Assembly: GCA_900553555.1 (NCBI GenBank)
Contig: USEG01000005.1
Span: forward strand, 1 to 17,374
DNA: 17,374 nucleotides
Reading direction: 5' to 3'
DNA from: an uncultured Clostridia bacterium
GTDB taxonomy: Bacteria > Bacillota > Clostridia > Christensenellales > Pumilibacteraceae
Within the stretch, counting starts at the first letter, position 1. The number at the start of each line of letters is the position of its first letter. Of the stretch, positions 15,284-17,374 are shown one piece after another. The notes under the pieces are model-generated. The model was not told the origin of the DNA, searched no databases, and saw only the letters and a list, made by a program, of their open reading frames with translations. Both the position numbers and the translations under genes were made by a program.

Positions 15284-16332
15284 ATTTACCAAATAAAATT
15301 ACGCTTGTCAGAATTCTTTTGATACCGTTGTTTGCAGTGCTGTTTTTGGTGCAATTTCCTTTTCACTATTTAGCAGCTTGCATCGTTTTTATAGTTGCCA
15401 GCATAACAGATTTTATCGACGGCAACATAGCGCGCCGCCGCAATCTTGTGACAAATCTCGGTAAGTTTTTGGATCCTTTTGCCGATAAAGCGTTAGTTTG
15501 CACGGCGCTTGTTCTCATAACGTCGTTTTCTAATATTTTTACGTTCGCCATTGTTATTTTTACGGTAATAATCATAGTACGCGAACTCATGATTACGGCT
15601 TTCCGTACTGTCGCCGCTACGAAAAAGGTGATTTTGGCGGCGGACATATGGGGAAAAATTAAAACTTCTCTGCAAATGACAGGGCTTATAATTTATATGC
15701 TGTATCCTGATTTCGGCGCCGTTTTGCCGATTTTGGGCGATATTGCAATGTACGCAGGGTTTATATGTCTTGCCCTTGCCACTGTTTTTGCCATTATTTC
15801 AGCTTTTAATTATATAATAAAAAACGCTTTTGTATTATCCGACAGTTTCGAAAATTCCGAGTCCTTATGTAAAAAAATCATATCGTCCTCTTGCGGCACA
15901 ATAGCCGTTGCCGAATCGTTTACCGGCGGGAATATATGCGCCGATCTTGTTGCCGTTCCCGGCGCGAGCAAACATTTTATTGACGGAAAGGTATGCTATT
16001 CGGACGACGCGAAAATTAAAGAACTTAACGTTTCTTCCGATATAATAGCAAAATACGGCCCGGTGTCAACCGAGACGGCGACCGGCATGTTAAACGGACT
16101 AAAACAGTCAATCGGCGCAGACTATTGCGTCATTACGACCGGAAACGCCGGTCCCACCGCCGAAAAAGGCGGAGATGTAGGTGAATGTTATATCGGTATA
16201 GCCGGGAAGAAGGTGTTTGACGTACAAAAATTTGTATTTAAGGGCAACAGGGCTCAAATTATCGAATCGGGAACAAAACAGGCATTGTTAATGCTTTATG
16301 ACGCAATACAATTGGAAAAAAATAAAGATTAA
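15280..16332 (+). CDS. pgsA: Fusion of PgsA (phosphatidylglycerophosphate synthase) and CinA C-terminal domain (PncC-type NMN amidohydrolase)
   Basis: 350 residues in one frame with two enzymes. Residues 1-182 are PgsA: several membrane helices and the CDP-alcohol phosphotransferase motif D44-x2-D47-G48-x2-A51-R52-x8-G61-x3-D65-x3-D69, complete. It would make phosphatidylglycerophosphate from CDP-diacylglycerol and glycerol 3-phosphate in the membrane. Residues about 194-345 are the CinA C-terminal domain: AESFTGG (211-217, catalytic Ser S213; the usual residue after Ser is Cys, here Phe), Y240, K245 in YSDDAK, and TGNAGP (287-292). This domain deamidates nicotinamide mononucleotide in NAD repair. 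The CinA N-terminal MoCF-like domain is absent, and no ATG/GTG/TTG start with a ribosome site occurs at the junction. The usual order is pgsA then a separate cinA, then recA, so a fusion with loss of the middle explains it. The recA start is 12 bp downstream. Confidence 0.88.
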   Translation: MNLPNKITLVRILLIPLFAVLFLVQFPFHYLAACIVFIVASITDFIDGNIARRRNLVTNLGKFLDPFADKALVCTALVLITSFSNIFTFAIVIFTVIIIVRELMITAFRTVAATKKVILAADIWGKIKTSLQMTGLIIYMLYPDFGAVLPILGDIAMYAGFICLALATVFAIISAFNYIIKNAFVLSDSFENSESLCKKIISSSCGTIAVAESFTGGNICADLVAVPGASKHFIDGKVCYSDDAKIKELNVSSDIIAKYGPVSTETATGMLNGLKQSIGADYCVITTGNAGPTAEKGGDVGECYIGIAGKKVFDVQKFVFKGNRAQIIESGTKQALLMLYDAIQLEKNKD

Positions 16333-16344
16333 ACGGAGGAAAAC

Positions 16345-17374
16345 ATGGAAAAAAAGACTAAAAAAACGTCTGTTATCGACGAGGATGTATCCAAAAGCGC
16401 AAAACAAAAAGCACTGGAAACTGCCATCGAACAAATAGAAAAAACCTATGGCAAAGGCTCGATTATGAAACTTTCGGATACAAATATAGATCATGTGGAC
16501 GTCATCTCCACCGGGTGCATCGCCATAGATTTAGCTCTGGGTATTGGCGGCTTGCCCCGCGGCCGTATCGTCGAAATTTTCGGGCCGGAATCCAGCGGTA
16601 AGACTACATTGTCGTTGCACGTCATTGCCGAAGCGCAAAAAGCCGGCGGTAATGTCGCCTTTATCGATGCTGAACATGCGCTTGATCCCGTTTATGCATC
16701 GCACTTGGGAATAAATATTTCCGAACTATATATTTCTCAGCCCGATAACGGAGAGCAGGCGCTGGATATATGCGAATCTCTCGTACGCAGCGGCGCGATG
16801 GACGTAATCGTAGTTGACTCAGTCGCGGCGCTCACTCCTAAAGTTGAAATCGACGGCGAAATGGGCGAAAGTCATATCGGTTTGCAGGCTCGCCTTATGT
16901 CGCAGGCTTTGAGAAAATTAGCGGGCGTTTGCAACAAAACAAAAACCTGTATTATTTTCATCAATCAGCTGCGTGAAAAAGTGGGCGTAATGTTTGGCAA
17001 TCCCGAAGTTACTCCGGGCGGAAAAGCGCTAAAATTTTATGCCAGCATACGTATAGATGTCAGACGGGTAGATTCCGTCAAAAACGGTACGGAAATAATA
17101 GGCAACAAAGTTAAAATAAAAATCGTTAAAAACAAACTGGCTCCGCCGTTTAAGGTAGCGGAGGTGGAAATTATTTACGGAAAAGGCATATCCAACTCAA
17201 ATGCGATATTCGAACTGGCTTTACAGCATGGCTTGTTGGAAAAGAGCGGCTCATGGTTTTCGTACAACGGCGAACGCATAGGACAGGGCAAGGCCACTAT
17301 TCAAAACATGATTGAAACGGACAAAAACTTTGCCGACGAACTTGTGGCGAAAATTAAAGCAAAGCTCTTGGCCA
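16345..17374 (+). CDS. recA: RecA recombinase (3' end cut by window)
   Basis: 343 residues visible with no stop before the window ends. This is close to the usual RecA length (about 345-350), so only a short acidic tail is probably missing. Walker A GPESSGKT (80-87) and Walker B VIVVD (154-158) are intact. The DNA-binding loops L1 (about 165-185) and L2 (about 208-228) are present. The N-terminus is about 14 residues longer than E. coli RecA and lysine-rich. RecA forms ATP-dependent filaments on single-stranded DNA, drives strand exchange and stimulates LexA cleavage. It starts at ATG 16345 behind ACGGAGGA (16333-16340), 12 bp after pgsA-cinA. No separate promoter or Firmicutes LexA box (GAAC-N4-GTTC type) is visible before it, so it likely depends on the ftsK promoter in this view. 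Confidence 0.97.
   Translation, partial: MEKKTKKTSVIDEDVSKSAKQKALETAIEQIEKTYGKGSIMKLSDTNIDHVDVISTGCIAIDLALGIGGLPRGRIVEIFGPESSGKTTLSLHVIAEAQKAGGNVAFIDAEHALDPVYASHLGINISELYISQPDNGEQALDICESLVRSGAMDVIVVDSVAALTPKVEIDGEMGESHIGLQARLMSQALRKLAGVCNKTKTCIIFINQLREKVGVMFGNPEVTPGGKALKFYASIRIDVRRVDSVKNGTEIIGNKVKIKIVKNKLAPPFKVAEVEIIYGKGISNSNAIFELALQHGLLEKSGSWFSYNGERIGQGKATIQNMIETDKNFADELVAKIKAKLLA

Noticed and set aside
16272..16289. AACAA-N8-TTGTT inverted repeat upstream of recA as a LexA operator
   Set aside because: It does not match the Firmicutes LexA consensus and lies in the conserved CinA coding region, so it is likely chance.

Overview
This is a chromosomal housekeeping segment from a low-to-moderate GC Gram-positive bacterium of the class Clostridia, probably an uncultured gut-type lineage (a Christensenellales-like clade would fit, but that is only an inference). 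The evidence is gene order. The blocks recJ-rel-MBL-hemZ, rpsO-pnp-ylxY-M16 peptidase and ftsK/spoIIIE-rimO-pgsA-cinA-recA are Firmicutes arrangements, the ribosome binding sites are strong GGAGG types, and the promoters look like sigma-A. All genes lie on the + strand and no mobile element, phage, CRISPR array or tRNA/rRNA gene was seen.

Layout: (1) 1-5362, an operon that starts before the window: the 3' part of recJ, the (p)ppGpp synthetase/hydrolase rel, a small metallo-beta-lactamase-fold hydrolase and a HemZ-type radical SAM enzyme. The genes overlap by 8, 1 and 8 bp. (2) 5375-7986, rpsO and pnp, with a good extended -10 promoter, a structured rpsO leader, a hairpin between the two genes and a clear intrinsic terminator at the end. 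(3) 8088-10115, a YlxY-type secreted polysaccharide deacetylase homologue and an M16 zinc peptidase, ended by a second clear terminator. (4) 10173-17374, a near-consensus promoter driving a large FtsK/SpoIIIE translocase (TTG start proposed), rimO (GTG start), a fused pgsA-cinA gene and recA, which is cut by the window end.

Functionally the region combines recombination and repair (RecJ, RecA), chromosome segregation (FtsK), stringent response (Rel), RNA turnover (PNPase), ribosome assembly and modification (S15, RimO), phospholipid synthesis (PgsA) and NAD-salvage repair (CinA C-terminal domain). I found no new defence or mobile system. The points most worth a second look are the single-frame PgsA-CinA fusion, the very long FtsK linker with a four-times repeated short motif, the rpsO leader that can fold in two exclusive ways, and the catalytically degenerate deacetylase. 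No stretch longer than 300 bases lacks a gene; the largest gap is the ftsK promoter region (10072-10287).
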